Positions 9,069 through 18,021 of a DNA stretch of 64,000 bases are shown here, piece after piece. The notes below the pieces were generated by a model. The model was not told the origin of the DNA. It ran no database searches and saw only the letters and a list, made by a program, of their open reading frames with translations. Origin of the DNA: Aquimarina algicola (GTDB lineage Bacteria > Bacteroidota > Bacteroidia > Flavobacteriales > Flavobacteriaceae); the NCBI RefSeq assembly GCF_006443095.1, contig NZ_VFWZ01000005.1:62001-126000 (forward strand), in the 5' to 3' direction. The translations under genes and the position numbers were made by a program. Every line of letters starts with the position of its first letter. Position 1 is the first letter of the stretch.

Positions 9069-10262
9069 CTAATTACTAGTTTTGGATAACAATTGATCTA
9101 TACTCACTACTGTCCGAAATCCAATATGATCTGTAGAGGAGTCTGGAGAAGCATTCATTCTGGCCGAAGACCTATAGCTTGCACAGTATGTATCACTGCA
9201 TAAAAAAGATCCTCCTTTAATAATTTTTTCGGTTGCATATGGATTAGATGGGTTTAAAGGCTTTGATGCACCTTTTGGGTTTACTGTAACATCCTGTTGG
9301 CTGATTTCTTTGTAATAATCAACATTATACCAATCTGTTGTCCATTCCCAAACATTCCCTGCCATATCATAAAGACCATATGAATTAGAAGAGTAAGAAC
9401 CAACATCTGCCAGGTACTCTGTACCATCTTTTTGATCATTGTATACGGGAAACTCACCTGTCCAAGTATTTGCATTCTCTGTTAGTGTAGTGTGATCATT
9501 TCCCCAGAAAAATATGTCGTTCTCTATTCCTCCACGTGCTGCATATTCCCACTCGGCTTCTGTTGGTAACCTTTTTTTAGCCCATTTGCAATAGGCCAAA
9601 GCATCTTCAAATGCAATATGGACTACGGGTTGGTTGTCTTTACCCTCTATAGAACTTTTGGGACCAGAAGGATGTTTCCAGTTAGCTCCTATGGTCCAAT
9701 TCCACCATTGCGCATAATTTCTAAAATTAGTTACCGAAGATTTGGTTTTATGAAACACAAGGGAACCGGGTTGCAAAATAGAATTGTGCGGACGAGGAGT
9801 ATTGGGCGGTAGTTGTAGTTTTAGTACTTCCCAATTCACCGGTCTTTCGGCAAGGGTTATATAACCAGTTGCCTCCACAAATTTCTTGAATTGCGCATTG
9901 GTTACTTCTACAGTGTCCATAAAAAATCCCTTTACGGCAACTTTATGTCTTGGCTTTTCATGATTCATAGCCATAGTATCATGATCCACGGCGCCTTGAT
10001 AGAACTCTCCGCCTGGAATCCATTGCATTCCATCAGGAATAGATGTCCCTTCAGGGATTTTGGTAATTAAGTCAAAGCTTTTAGAAGTGGTTTTTTCTTT
10101 TTTATTAAAATCTTTTGGAGAGAATGTTTTTATTTCTTTTTTACAACTAAATAGTGCGCAAATTCCCAATAAATAGAACCAGATCAGTTTAATATTAAAT
10201 ATGTATATTTTAGATTTAAATATCGAAGTAGATATTCTTTCCGATTGTGATTGGTTATACAT
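9069..10262 (-). CDS. Formylglycine-generating enzyme family protein
   Basis: A 397-residue protein with an N-terminal membrane or lipoprotein signal (ICALFSC, Cys40, after an unusually long leader) and an FGE-sulfatase domain from about residue 75 to the end. Family landmarks are PGGEFYQGA, HKVAVKGFFMDTVEVTNAQFKKFVEATGY, RLPTEAEWEYAARGG, YDMAGNVWEWTTDW and HIGFRTV. GGSFLCSDTYCASYR contains Cys355 and Cys360 at the four-residue spacing of the active-site pair in true FGEs, so this is more likely a sulfatase-maturing enzyme than one of the many cysteine-less relatives. It should convert the cysteine in the CxPSR motif of the two S1 sulfatases nearby to formylglycine. It lies 205 bases after the sulfatase at 10468, on the same strand. 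Confidence 0.87.
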   Translation of the reverse strand: MYNQSQSERISTSIFKSKIYIFNIKLIWFYLLGICALFSCKKEIKTFSPKDFNKKEKTTSKSFDLITKIPEGTSIPDGMQWIPGGEFYQGAVDHDTMAMNHEKPRHKVAVKGFFMDTVEVTNAQFKKFVEATGYITLAERPVNWEVLKLQLPPNTPRPHNSILQPGSLVFHKTKSSVTNFRNYAQWWNWTIGANWKHPSGPKSSIEGKDNQPVVHIAFEDALAYCKWAKKRLPTEAEWEYAARGGIENDIFFWGNDHTTLTENANTWTGEFPVYNDQKDGTEYLADVGSYSSNSYGLYDMAGNVWEWTTDWYNVDYYKEISQQDVTVNPKGASKPLNPSNPYATEKIIKGGSFLCSDTYCASYRSSARMNASPDSSTDHIGFRTVVSIDQLLSKTSN

Positions 10263-10467
10263 GAAATTATTAATGTTGAGTTTTGCGTAGCAAAATTAGA
10301 GTTCTCTTTCTAATCATTGCTTCCATTATATAAAAATTAGCAATACTTTGATTTTTTTTTTATTGATTGCATAAGTTAAGTACTCGAATTGCAGTGGTTT
10401 TTAAAACTGCTAAGATCCTATTCCATTTGGGATAATGGGCATCTATATTATTTCAGGTGTGACATAT

Positions 10468-12129
10468 TTATTTACTAGCCATGTTTCCTTTCCATCCTCT
10501 ATTAAATTGTTCTAATAATTTTGTAACTATTTCGGGTTTTTCATTTGCTATATTAACAGATTCTTCAGGATCACTAATGTGATCGTAAAGTTCTAAAAAC
10601 ACCGGAGGCTTTTCTTTATCTGTATAATCTTTCCAAACAATTAATCGATGGGTTTTGGTTCGCATTGCATATCCCATCAGGTTGTTTTCAAATAGGACTC
10701 TATCCCATTTTTCTTGTTGTTGGTTTTTAATCTTTTCTTCCACCTCGACAATAAGAGGGCCGAAATAAGTTTCACGCATTCCTTGTGAAAGAGGATTTGC
10801 TGCCCATTCTCGAAGTGCCGGAGAAGGGAATTGGCTAAACGCTGCTTTTTTCCATTCCATATTTGGGTTTTCTAGAAGTGGAACAAAACTTTGCCCTTCC
10901 AAATGTTCTGGTGGATGTAAACCAGCTAACTCTACCAGAGTAGGATACATATCGACCAACTCTACCAGTGCTTCTGTGGAAGTACCTTTATTGCTTTTAT
11001 GCATATTAGGTGTATTTATTATCATAGGTACACGAGTAGAAATTTCGTAGTTGGTAGCTTTACCCCAAATTCCCATTTCTCCTAAATGCCAACCATGATC
11101 GCTCCAAAGTAAAATAATAGTATTTTCCCTTAGGTCAAGTTCTTCTAAAGTTTGTATTACTTTACCTATTTGCGCATCGATATAGGTAACCGAACTTAGA
11201 TAGGCATGTTTTAATATTCGGGCAAGGGAGTCATTGATTTTTCCTTTTTTGGGAATACCACTTCGTACGCGCAATTCAAAAGAAGGGTGCAACCCCATGG
11301 CAGCTCCATTTTCTGGACCTTTCGTTTGAGAAGATAATTTTATGTTTTCTGGAACATACATATCCCAATATTTTTTGGGAGCTAACCAATCCAAATGAGG
11401 TTTTTTGAAACCTACTCCAAGGAAAAATGGTTTGCCAGAATTTTTTTCTTTAAGTTCTTTTAAAGTTTCTCTGGCTAGTAGTGCATTATATCCATCTTCG
11501 TAAAAGTAATCAGCAACATCTGCTTTTTCGTACGCGGGACCTTTCCCTAATCCTTTGCTCGCAGCATCCTTTCCATATTTGGCAATCATATCGGCTTTAT
11601 TCTCTTTGTACATCTTTTGATTTTCTGGAAGAGCAAATCCACCCGGAGTTGTTTCTCTGGTAAATTTCATTCTCTCCAAAGCGGGCTCTCTACTCCAAGA
11701 AAGCTCAGGATCACTAAAAGATGGTTTATGATATATTTTTCCTATTTGAATGGTTTCATATCCGTTGTTTTTGAAATGTTGGGGTAAGGTGATAATATCA
11801 GGGTTAACATCTCTGAAATAGGCATAATTCTCGACTACTTTAATCGTTTCTGGTCTTGAACCGGTCATTAAACTTGCTCGAGATGGACTACAAATAGCCT
11901 GTTGTGTATAAGCCTTATTAAATAATAAACCGTTCGCCGCCAACGAATCAATGTTTGGAGTAATTGCAATTTCAGAACCATAACAACCCAACTCAGGGCG
12001 TAAATCATCTACGGCAATAAATAAAATATTAGGTTTAGTTTCTTCTTGTATATCCTTTTTTGAAAGTTCCTTTTGCTTGCAACCTCCAATGAGTAATAAT
12101 AAGAATGCAAAATGAAATAATTTCATCAA
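10468..12129 (-). CDS. S1 family sulfatase, lipoprotein
   Basis: A 553-residue lipoprotein (IGGC, Cys17) of the alkaline phosphatase/sulfatase superfamily. Residues NILFIAVDDLRPELGCYG give the metal-binding aspartates. CSPSR at Cys80 is the formylglycine site (C-x-P-S-R) needing FGE. TIILLWSDHGWHLGEMG gives the second metal site. The overall form resembles iduronate-2-sulfatase-like S1 members, which in marine bacteria often act on carrageenan or other algal galactans. Here it probably removes a sulfate from carrageenan oligosaccharides in the periplasm or at the cell surface. The FGE gene follows on the same strand. The S1 subfamily is not assigned. Confidence 0.88.
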   Translation of the reverse strand: MMKLFHFAFLLLLIGGCKQKELSKKDIQEETKPNILFIAVDDLRPELGCYGSEIAITPNIDSLAANGLLFNKAYTQQAICSPSRASLMTGSRPETIKVVENYAYFRDVNPDIITLPQHFKNNGYETIQIGKIYHKPSFSDPELSWSREPALERMKFTRETTPGGFALPENQKMYKENKADMIAKYGKDAASKGLGKGPAYEKADVADYFYEDGYNALLARETLKELKEKNSGKPFFLGVGFKKPHLDWLAPKKYWDMYVPENIKLSSQTKGPENGAAMGLHPSFELRVRSGIPKKGKINDSLARILKHAYLSSVTYIDAQIGKVIQTLEELDLRENTIILLWSDHGWHLGEMGIWGKATNYEISTRVPMIINTPNMHKSNKGTSTEALVELVDMYPTLVELAGLHPPEHLEGQSFVPLLENPNMEWKKAAFSQFPSPALREWAANPLSQGMRETYFGPLIVEVEEKIKNQQQEKWDRVLFENNLMGYAMRTKTHRLIVWKDYTDKEKPPVFLELYDHISDPEESVNIANEKPEIVTKLLEQFNRGWKGNMASK

Positions 12130-12326
12130 TGATTGATTTATGTAATTAATTGTTTCAGCACATGAGTACTACAAAGAATGTATCAAGCGAAAATAGGTAA
12201 TGATGATCAATCTTAGAATTCATGAATTACCTTATGTATACACTAAATTAACTTTCCTTATGGCATCCATTATGATTTCATATTAATTTTAACGAAACAA
12301 AAACTTCAATCTATATAAAAAGAGGT

Positions 12327-13374
12327 ATGCATATAGAAAAAAGAAAGGTAGGCTATAATAATGAAAAAGAGCTTTTACTATTTGAACTATCGAATGATAA
12401 TAACATAAAGGTTAAAATAACCAACTATGGGGCAACAATAACTTCTATAGTGACTCCTGATTGCAACGGGAAGTTGGAAGGAATTACTTGTGGTTTTGAT
12501 AATATAGAGACCTATTTTTCGGAAAACTATTTGAAACACAACCCCTATTTTGGAGCCACAATAGGAAGATGTGCATCGCGCATATATAGAGGAGTGTTTG
12601 AGATAGAGGGACAAAAATATCGATTACCAAAGAATGATAGAGGAAATCATCTGCATGGTGGATGGAAAGGGTTTGATAAAAAAATGTGGGAAGCAACTTG
12701 CAGAGAAGAAGATGGTCAAACGTATCTTGTTATGATATTACAAAGTTCTCATATGGAAGAAGGTTATCCAGGTAATGTTTCTATTGCCGTAGAATTTCAT
12801 TTGAACAATGCTAACGAACTAAGCATTTCATATCATGCGGGGACTGATATGGTTACACCAATATCGTTGACAAATCATACGTATTTTAACTTATCTGGTT
12901 TTGCCGAAAATGTAGAGCATCACCAGGCAATTATTTATTTGGATCACTTATTAGAATTGAGTGACTTGGGTATAGCTAATGGCACTATCGTCTCATTAGA
13001 TCAAAAAGATGAAGATTTTAGAATAGGAAAAGCAATTGGGACTATGATGAAAGCTTTGGAAAAAGGATGTTATCATTATTATTTATTCGATAATAATTTT
13101 GAATTGACTAAAATGGCTTCGTTTTTTCATCCCACTAGTAAACGAGCTCTAGATGTTTCTACAACAGAACCAGGAATGCTTTTTTACACCGGATATTTTA
13201 TTTCTGACCAATTAAGTCGTGAAAATGGTGACCAAATATGATAAATTTAAAGGTTTTTGCTGCGAAACCCATAGATATCCTAATGCACCAAACCTAGAAA
13301 ATACACCAAAAGGAATTACGTATCCAAATACTCCATATACAAGTAAGACCGTTTTTAGGTTTTACGTGGGTTAA
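12327..13374 (+). pseudogene. galM: Aldose 1-epimerase (galM), frameshifted near the 3' end
   Basis: The first 304 codons encode a galactose mutarotase: NYGATITSIVTPD, GATIGRCASRI, GNHLHGGWKGFDKK and SLTNHTYFNLSG with the catalytic histidines, then TEPGMLFYTGYF. The frame stops at 13241. One base over, the sequence continues as KYDKFKGFCCETHRYPNAPN and runs to TAA at 13372-13374, giving about 349 codons, the normal family length. One extra C near 13231-13233 explains the break. The catalytic Glu of GalM lies in the (C/L)ET motif after the break, so the truncated product should be inactive. It could be a recent mutation or a sequencing error. In the intact state it would interconvert anomers of galactose released from the polymer. 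It is divergent from the sulfatase at 10468. Confidence 0.85.
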
Positions 13375-13552
13375 AGGTTTTTCAATATTTTCTATTAGAT
13401 TTCTTCACAGCTTGTTATACACTATTTATATAATTTTAATGCTCTAAAACGCTCTTGTATCTGATTAGCAGGAGCATCTTGATTTTTAGCAAATAGGTAA
13501 AATAGTGCTATAGTAAGTTAATTTTCAGCTCATTAGAATGTGATTGTCACCC

Positions 13553-13560
13553 TAGTTTTG
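13553..13560 (+). promoter_or_regulatory. Candidate -7 promoter element of the GH16 gene
   Basis: TAGTTTTG matches the Bacteroidota -7 consensus TAnnTTTG and lies 31 bases before the start at 13592. A clear -33 TTTG at the right distance is not present. The remaining 170 bases back to galM show no other structure. Confidence 0.35.
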
Positions 13561-13591
13561 CTCGCAATATTTAACATAAACTCAATTACTT

Positions 13592-15616
13592 ATGAAAAAA
13601 AATGTTGCAATAGCATTGTTGTTGTTTCTTATGATTATCGAACTACGAGGACAACAACCTGTAGAAACTATTAATCCTGATGACACCTTTGTTTTGGTGG
13701 GTGATATGTCGGATGAATTTGATAACGGTGGAATTAATTGGTCTCAAAAATGGGAACAAACTAATAATTTGCCCAATATCGCGGCTTGGAATTTAACCAA
13801 TCAGGCCAACGTTGCCAGAGGAGAATATTTTAACAGAGGTTCTGCAAAAATTACCGCCAGATATAATGGTGTAAATCCTGACGGAACTTCTATCGCTGTA
13901 AATGGGAAATATTACAACTCGGGATGTCTCCAATCCAAAAAAGTACTACCTGTAAATTTTGAGGGATATATTGAAGCTGTTATCAGAGGGGCAGACATCG
14001 ACAATCCAAACCCACATCCTTTTAATGGTGGTGTTGACCGCTCAAGAGGATTGTGTCCTGCTTTTTGGTTATACAGTAAGTTTTTTGATAACAATCCAGC
14101 AGATGGAGGTGTGATCTACACCGAAATTGATATTCAGGAACTACAACAGCATGATTTCTACAATGGAGTTCAGGATGGGGTAGAAGATACAGAATCAAAT
14201 CTGCATATTGCTTTTAAAAACGGTAATGGAAGAAGATGGGTGAGACCTAAACAAAATCCAGATGAACAATTAAATAAGTATCCTCTTGGTTTTGATCCTA
14301 GAAAAAATTGGCATACCTATGGGTGTGAGATTACTCGTGATGAGATTCATTTCTTTGTTGATGGTAAAAAAATAGGGAAGACTTTAAAAAATACACATTG
14401 GGGAAAATTACCAATGCGTGTTATTATGTCCTTAGGTATGAGAGTACCCTTTGTTGATTTTGGAGGCAACGCTTTTACATCATTCGATCCACAAGGTGAT
14501 TATCCTAATAATCAGCGATTACAAACATTGGCAGAGAGAGCGAGGCAACAATTAGGAGAACTGCCAGAGTCTATGTATGTAGATTATATAAGAGTTTGGA
14601 ATAAAACTACCACAGGAGCAAATATTCCACCTCAACTAGTAATTACTAATCCTAAGTCTAACGAACAATTTGATGCTGGGCAAGAAATTTTAATACAAGC
14701 AAATGTTTCTGATACGGATGGAAGTATTTCTAAAGTAGAGTTTTTCGATGGAACTCAACTTTTAGGAACACGAGCAAGTTCTCCGTATCAATTTGGGTAT
14801 ACATCCGCTCCAAATGGAAATAGAACGATTAGAGTTGTAGCTTTTGACGACAAAGGAGTACAAACCGAGAAAACGGTAACTGTTATTGTTAATTCTTCAA
14901 ATCCTGACCCTAACCCTGGCGGTGAATTTTATATTGTAAATAGAATGTCTGGAAGAAAACTTCGTCCTGCTAATGATAAAAATGGAGCAAGTATCAAACT
15001 TTCACCAGCTCGTAATATCAGTAATTGGGTAAAATGGAGAAAGATAAATACGGATAATGGTTGGTTTTATTTGCAAAATGTAAAAACAGGAAAATACTTT
15101 ATACCTCAAGCAGCAAATGGATCAGATGGTACTACCTTGGAGCAGCAGCCTAATACATTTGTTGGAGCTTGGACACAATGGAAAGAAATGCCTTCCAATT
15201 CAGGATATGTGTTTTTAAGAAATAGAGCTTCAGGGAAATATATAAGGCCTAAAACGAACAAGATAAATAGTTTGATTGAATTAAGACCTAGTTCAGAGAT
15301 TACTAATGCGACTCAATGGAAACTACAAGCTGTAGGTAAGACAAATCAAAAACTTAGTACAAGCCTTGCAAATTTGGATTATATGATCAAGGTGTATCCT
15401 AATCCTACTGAAGATTACGTGACTCTGACACTCAACAATTTCAAAAGTGATGATGTAGAAGTTACGGTCGTCGATATCTTAGGAAGTGAGATTTCTATAC
15501 CACAATCAATTGTAGACAACAGAATGATGCTTGACGTTAGTAATTTGAGTGGACTATACGTATTAAAAATACAAGCGGGTACTCATACCTTTTCAAAACA
15601 ATTAGTCATAAAATAA
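13592..15616 (+). CDS. GH16 kappa-carrageenase-like enzyme with Ig-like, beta-trefoil and T9SS domains
   Basis: A 674-residue exported enzyme. Order: signal peptide (1-20), GH16 domain (about 25-342), Ig-like domain (347-432; PKSNEQFDAGQEILIQANVSD), a ricin-type beta-trefoil carbohydrate-binding module (445-580; FYIVNRMSGRKLRP, with three related repeats), and a type A T9SS sorting tail (600-674; VYPNPTEDY to FSKQLVIK). The catalytic motif is EIDIQE with Glu178, Asp180 and Glu183. The C-terminal part of the catalytic domain (KLPMRVIMSLGMRVPFVDF, MYVDYIRVW) resembles kappa-carrageenases. It should be carried across the outer membrane by the type IX system and act as an endo-enzyme on the polymer. 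Furcellaran or mixed carrageenan is an alternative substrate. Confidence 0.87.
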   Translation: MKKNVAIALLLFLMIIELRGQQPVETINPDDTFVLVGDMSDEFDNGGINWSQKWEQTNNLPNIAAWNLTNQANVARGEYFNRGSAKITARYNGVNPDGTSIAVNGKYYNSGCLQSKKVLPVNFEGYIEAVIRGADIDNPNPHPFNGGVDRSRGLCPAFWLYSKFFDNNPADGGVIYTEIDIQELQQHDFYNGVQDGVEDTESNLHIAFKNGNGRRWVRPKQNPDEQLNKYPLGFDPRKNWHTYGCEITRDEIHFFVDGKKIGKTLKNTHWGKLPMRVIMSLGMRVPFVDFGGNAFTSFDPQGDYPNNQRLQTLAERARQQLGELPESMYVDYIRVWNKTTTGANIPPQLVITNPKSNEQFDAGQEILIQANVSDTDGSISKVEFFDGTQLLGTRASSPYQFGYTSAPNGNRTIRVVAFDDKGVQTEKTVTVIVNSSNPDPNPGGEFYIVNRMSGRKLRPANDKNGASIKLSPARNISNWVKWRKINTDNGWFYLQNVKTGKYFIPQAANGSDGTTLEQQPNTFVGAWTQWKEMPSNSGYVFLRNRASGKYIRPKTNKINSLIELRPSSEITNATQWKLQAVGKTNQKLSTSLANLDYMIKVYPNPTEDYVTLTLNNFKSDDVEVTVVDILGSEISIPQSIVDNRMMLDVSNLSGLYVLKIQAGTHTFSKQLVIK

Positions 15617-15624
15617 TTGATTAT

Positions 15625-15763
15625 GAGTTCGGTATATGATATAGAAATGTGGTGAAAACAATCTTTTTTCATTGTGAAGCTTCATCTTACTCAAATTATT
15701 CTCAACAAAACAATGAAAATTGCTTGTTTACTATCTTACAACCTTAAAAATTATACCGAACTC
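15625..15763. repeat. 139-base nested inverted repeat between GH16 and sulfatase genes
   Basis: The ends are a perfect 12-base inverted repeat, GAGTTCGGTATA (15625-15636) and TATACCGAACTC (15752-15763). Inside is a second imperfect pair around TTTTCATTGT and ACAATGAAAA. No clear target duplication flanks it. It could be a folded 5' leader of the sulfatase mRNA, a terminator, or a small non-autonomous mobile element. Confidence 0.5.
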
Positions 15764-15820
15764 TTTTGATTTGTTGTTACTATAGTTTATTAAATTAGAA
15801 AGAGAACAAAGTAGGAAGTA

Positions 15821-17233
15821 ATGATTAACAAAAATGTAATGAAATACAAATTTATTTTTACCAGTATTTTTTTAGTGACACAACTAATTATTGGTCAACA
15901 AAAACCTAATATCGTATTACTTTTTGCTGATGATGCAGGGTATTCAGATTTTGGTTTTCAAGGAAGTAAAATTATGAAAACACCTAATCTGGATAAGTTG
16001 GCTCGTACAGGTGTAATTTTTTCTCAAGGGTACGTTACCGATGCGACTTGTGGACCATCCAGAGCTGGACTGATAACTGGTCGGTATCAACAAAGATTTG
16101 GATATGAAGAAATTAATGTCCCAGGATATATGAGCAAGAACTCTGCTTTATTAGGTGATGATATGGGATTACCATTGAATCAGGTGACTATGGCAGATTA
16201 TTTAAAGAAACTTGGATATACCAATGCTTTGTTTGGGAAATGGCATTTGGGTGATGCGGATAGGTATCACCCGTTAAAAAGAGGTTTTGATGTATTTTAT
16301 GGTTTTAGAGGAGGAGATAGGAGCTATTTTGAATATTCAGATCCTTCAAAAATTCATCATGATAAAAGAATGGAACGCGGTTTTGGGAATTATGAAGAAC
16401 CGAAATCCTATGTGACAGATTTGTTAGCCGATGAAGCTGTCAATTTCATAGAAAATAATAAGCATACCCCTTTTTTTGTAATGCTATCTTTTAATGCTGT
16501 TCATACACCTATGGAAGCTAGAAAAGAAGATTTGGAAAAATTTCCAAATCTTAACGGAAAGCGAAAAGAACTTGCAGCCATGACTCTTGCTATGGATAGG
16601 GCTTGTGGAAAAGTTTTGGATAAACTTAAAGAACTTGGATTAGACAAAAATACTATTGTTGTATTTTCTAATGATAATGGAGGGCCCACAGACAAGAATG
16701 CCTCGGATAACAGACCATTGAGTGGTACCAAATCCAATCATTTGGAAGGAGGACTAAGAGTTCCTTTTATCCTGAGCTGGCCTGATAAAATTGATAAAGA
16801 GATATTATATAATCATCCTGTTAGTACACTGGATTTGTTACCTACCTTTTATAGTGCCGCGGGTGGAAATCTTGGGGATCTAACCAGAATAGACGGTGTA
16901 GATTTGTTACCATTCTTGATTCACAAAAATACAACAGGTCGGCCGCATCAAGAATTATTTTGGAAAAAAGACGTAAGAGCTGTTTTAAGGGAGGGAGATA
17001 TGAAATTGATCCGTTTTCCGGATAGGCCAGCAGAATTATATGATTTGTCAAAAGACATTTCTGAACAATACAATTTAGCACATCAATACCCAGAAAAAGT
17101 TAAGGAGATGTTCAAAAAGATATTTGAATGGGAGCTAACCCTAGAACGACCTCTTTGGCTTTTAAAAAGGAAATTTGAAAAATATGATATTGATCGTATG
17201 GACGTCTATAGAAATGGTAGTTTAAAAGATTGA
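15821..17233 (+). CDS. S1 family sulfatase, secreted
   Basis: A 470-residue sulfatase with a cleavable signal peptide ending near Gly25-Gln26 (QLIIGQQ). An alternative start at 15839 (MKYKFIF) would give a more standard signal. [17 protein letters not shown] supplies metal ligands; CGPSR at Cys77 is the formylglycine motif; GKWHLGD and [12 protein letters not shown] give further active-site residues of arylsulfatase A-like enzymes; DLYDLSKD-type residues near the C-terminus ([15 protein letters not shown]) complete the usual layout. It differs clearly from the lipoprotein sulfatase at 10468, so the two probably remove sulfate from different positions. It lies between two sorted GH16 genes and depends on the FGE at 9069. 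A good terminator follows at 17322. Confidence 0.9.
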   Translation: MINKNVMKYKFIFTSIFLVTQLIIGQQKPNIVLLFADDAGYSDFGFQGSKIMKTPNLDKLARTGVIFSQGYVTDATCGPSRAGLITGRYQQRFGYEEINVPGYMSKNSALLGDDMGLPLNQVTMADYLKKLGYTNALFGKWHLGDADRYHPLKRGFDVFYGFRGGDRSYFEYSDPSKIHHDKRMERGFGNYEEPKSYVTDLLADEAVNFIENNKHTPFFVMLSFNAVHTPMEARKEDLEKFPNLNGKRKELAAMTLAMDRACGKVLDKLKELGLDKNTIVVFSNDNGGPTDKNASDNRPLSGTKSNHLEGGLRVPFILSWPDKIDKEILYNHPVSTLDLLPTFYSAAGGNLGDLTRIDGVDLLPFLIHKNTTGRPHQELFWKKDVRAVLREGDMKLIRFPDRPAELYDLSKDISEQYNLAHQYPEKVKEMFKKIFEWELTLERPLWLLKRKFEKYDIDRMDVYRNGSLKD

Positions 17234-17321
17234 AGAAGTTTTAAAAGTAGATTATTTTTATCAAGCATTATTGGCTATTGTTTTTACTATTTTTTCTCAA
17301 TTTTTCTTACAAAATGAAGAG

Positions 17322-17350
17322 CCCACGACGATAGTTGTGGGTTTCTTTTT
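17322..17350 (+). terminator. Rho-independent terminator of the sulfatase gene
   Basis: CCCACGAC pairs with GTTGTGGG (one G-T pair) around a four-base loop and is followed by TTTCTTTTT. It lies about 90 bases after the sulfatase stop. Confidence 0.8.
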
Positions 17351-18021
17351 AGATAAAAAGAGGAACCATCTGATTTTATGTAAATATCTTTTTTTAGGGA
17401 CTCTTATTTTTTTTGATTTTCTACACACCGATTCATACATCATTGTTCTTGAGTATTGGACAGCTTAAAATTCGTAACAACTAATTACTGATATTATAAA
17501 TTGATTAATAATATTCTAAAGGTAATAAATTAACCTGGAAAACTAAATTATACCCTAAAAACATTATTGATATTGTTATGGTGAAATAAATGCTTTGTCA
17601 AAGGTAAAATAGTTTGGTCTTATGATAATTTGATGCATGCTGTGTGTTTTTTTTGAGACTACTTTTGTTTCGTTCCCTATAATAAACTTAACAATGCGAA
17701 TTATTTTATTGTCCCCCCAAATCTATCTGAAAAGAGTAGTTGAATATTGTTTCTACTCAAAACTTGAATTAAGCTTGAAAAATTCTGGTATATGCTTGAA
17801 TATGGTTCTAAATTCAAAACCCTGTCATCACATTACTAAAATTGTAGAATAGAGCTTTATTCCTCTTACATTTTTTGGAATTTAGAATACTTCACAAACA
17901 AAATTAAAGGACCAAAAAATACAAGGTGCTTCTTTGCCTTTAAAAATGTAAACATGTGGTCTTTTTTAGTCTTGATACAATTAAACTTTAATAATTCTTA
18001 AAACCTAATTAACTATTTAAA
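17351..18021 (+). other. 671-base AT-rich gap upstream of a GH16 gene
   Basis: Two short open frames here have no recognisable signals or similarity and are judged spurious. The promoter of the GH16 gene at 18022 must lie in the last part. AAAACATTATTGATATTG near 17559 faintly recalls the candidate operator at 1804 but is not a match. Confidence 0.4.

Noticed and set aside
12327-13241. Intact short galM of 304 codons
   Set aside because: The adjacent frame continues with conserved GalM sequence including the catalytic Glu, so the gene is frameshifted and not naturally short.
17271-17468. 65-codon open frame downstream of the sulfatase gene
   Set aside because: It runs across a clear terminator hairpin at 17322-17350 and shows no domain or signal.
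17637-17852. 71-codon open frame in the gap before the GH16 gene
   Set aside because: Composition looks random, there is no plausible start context and no partner gene.
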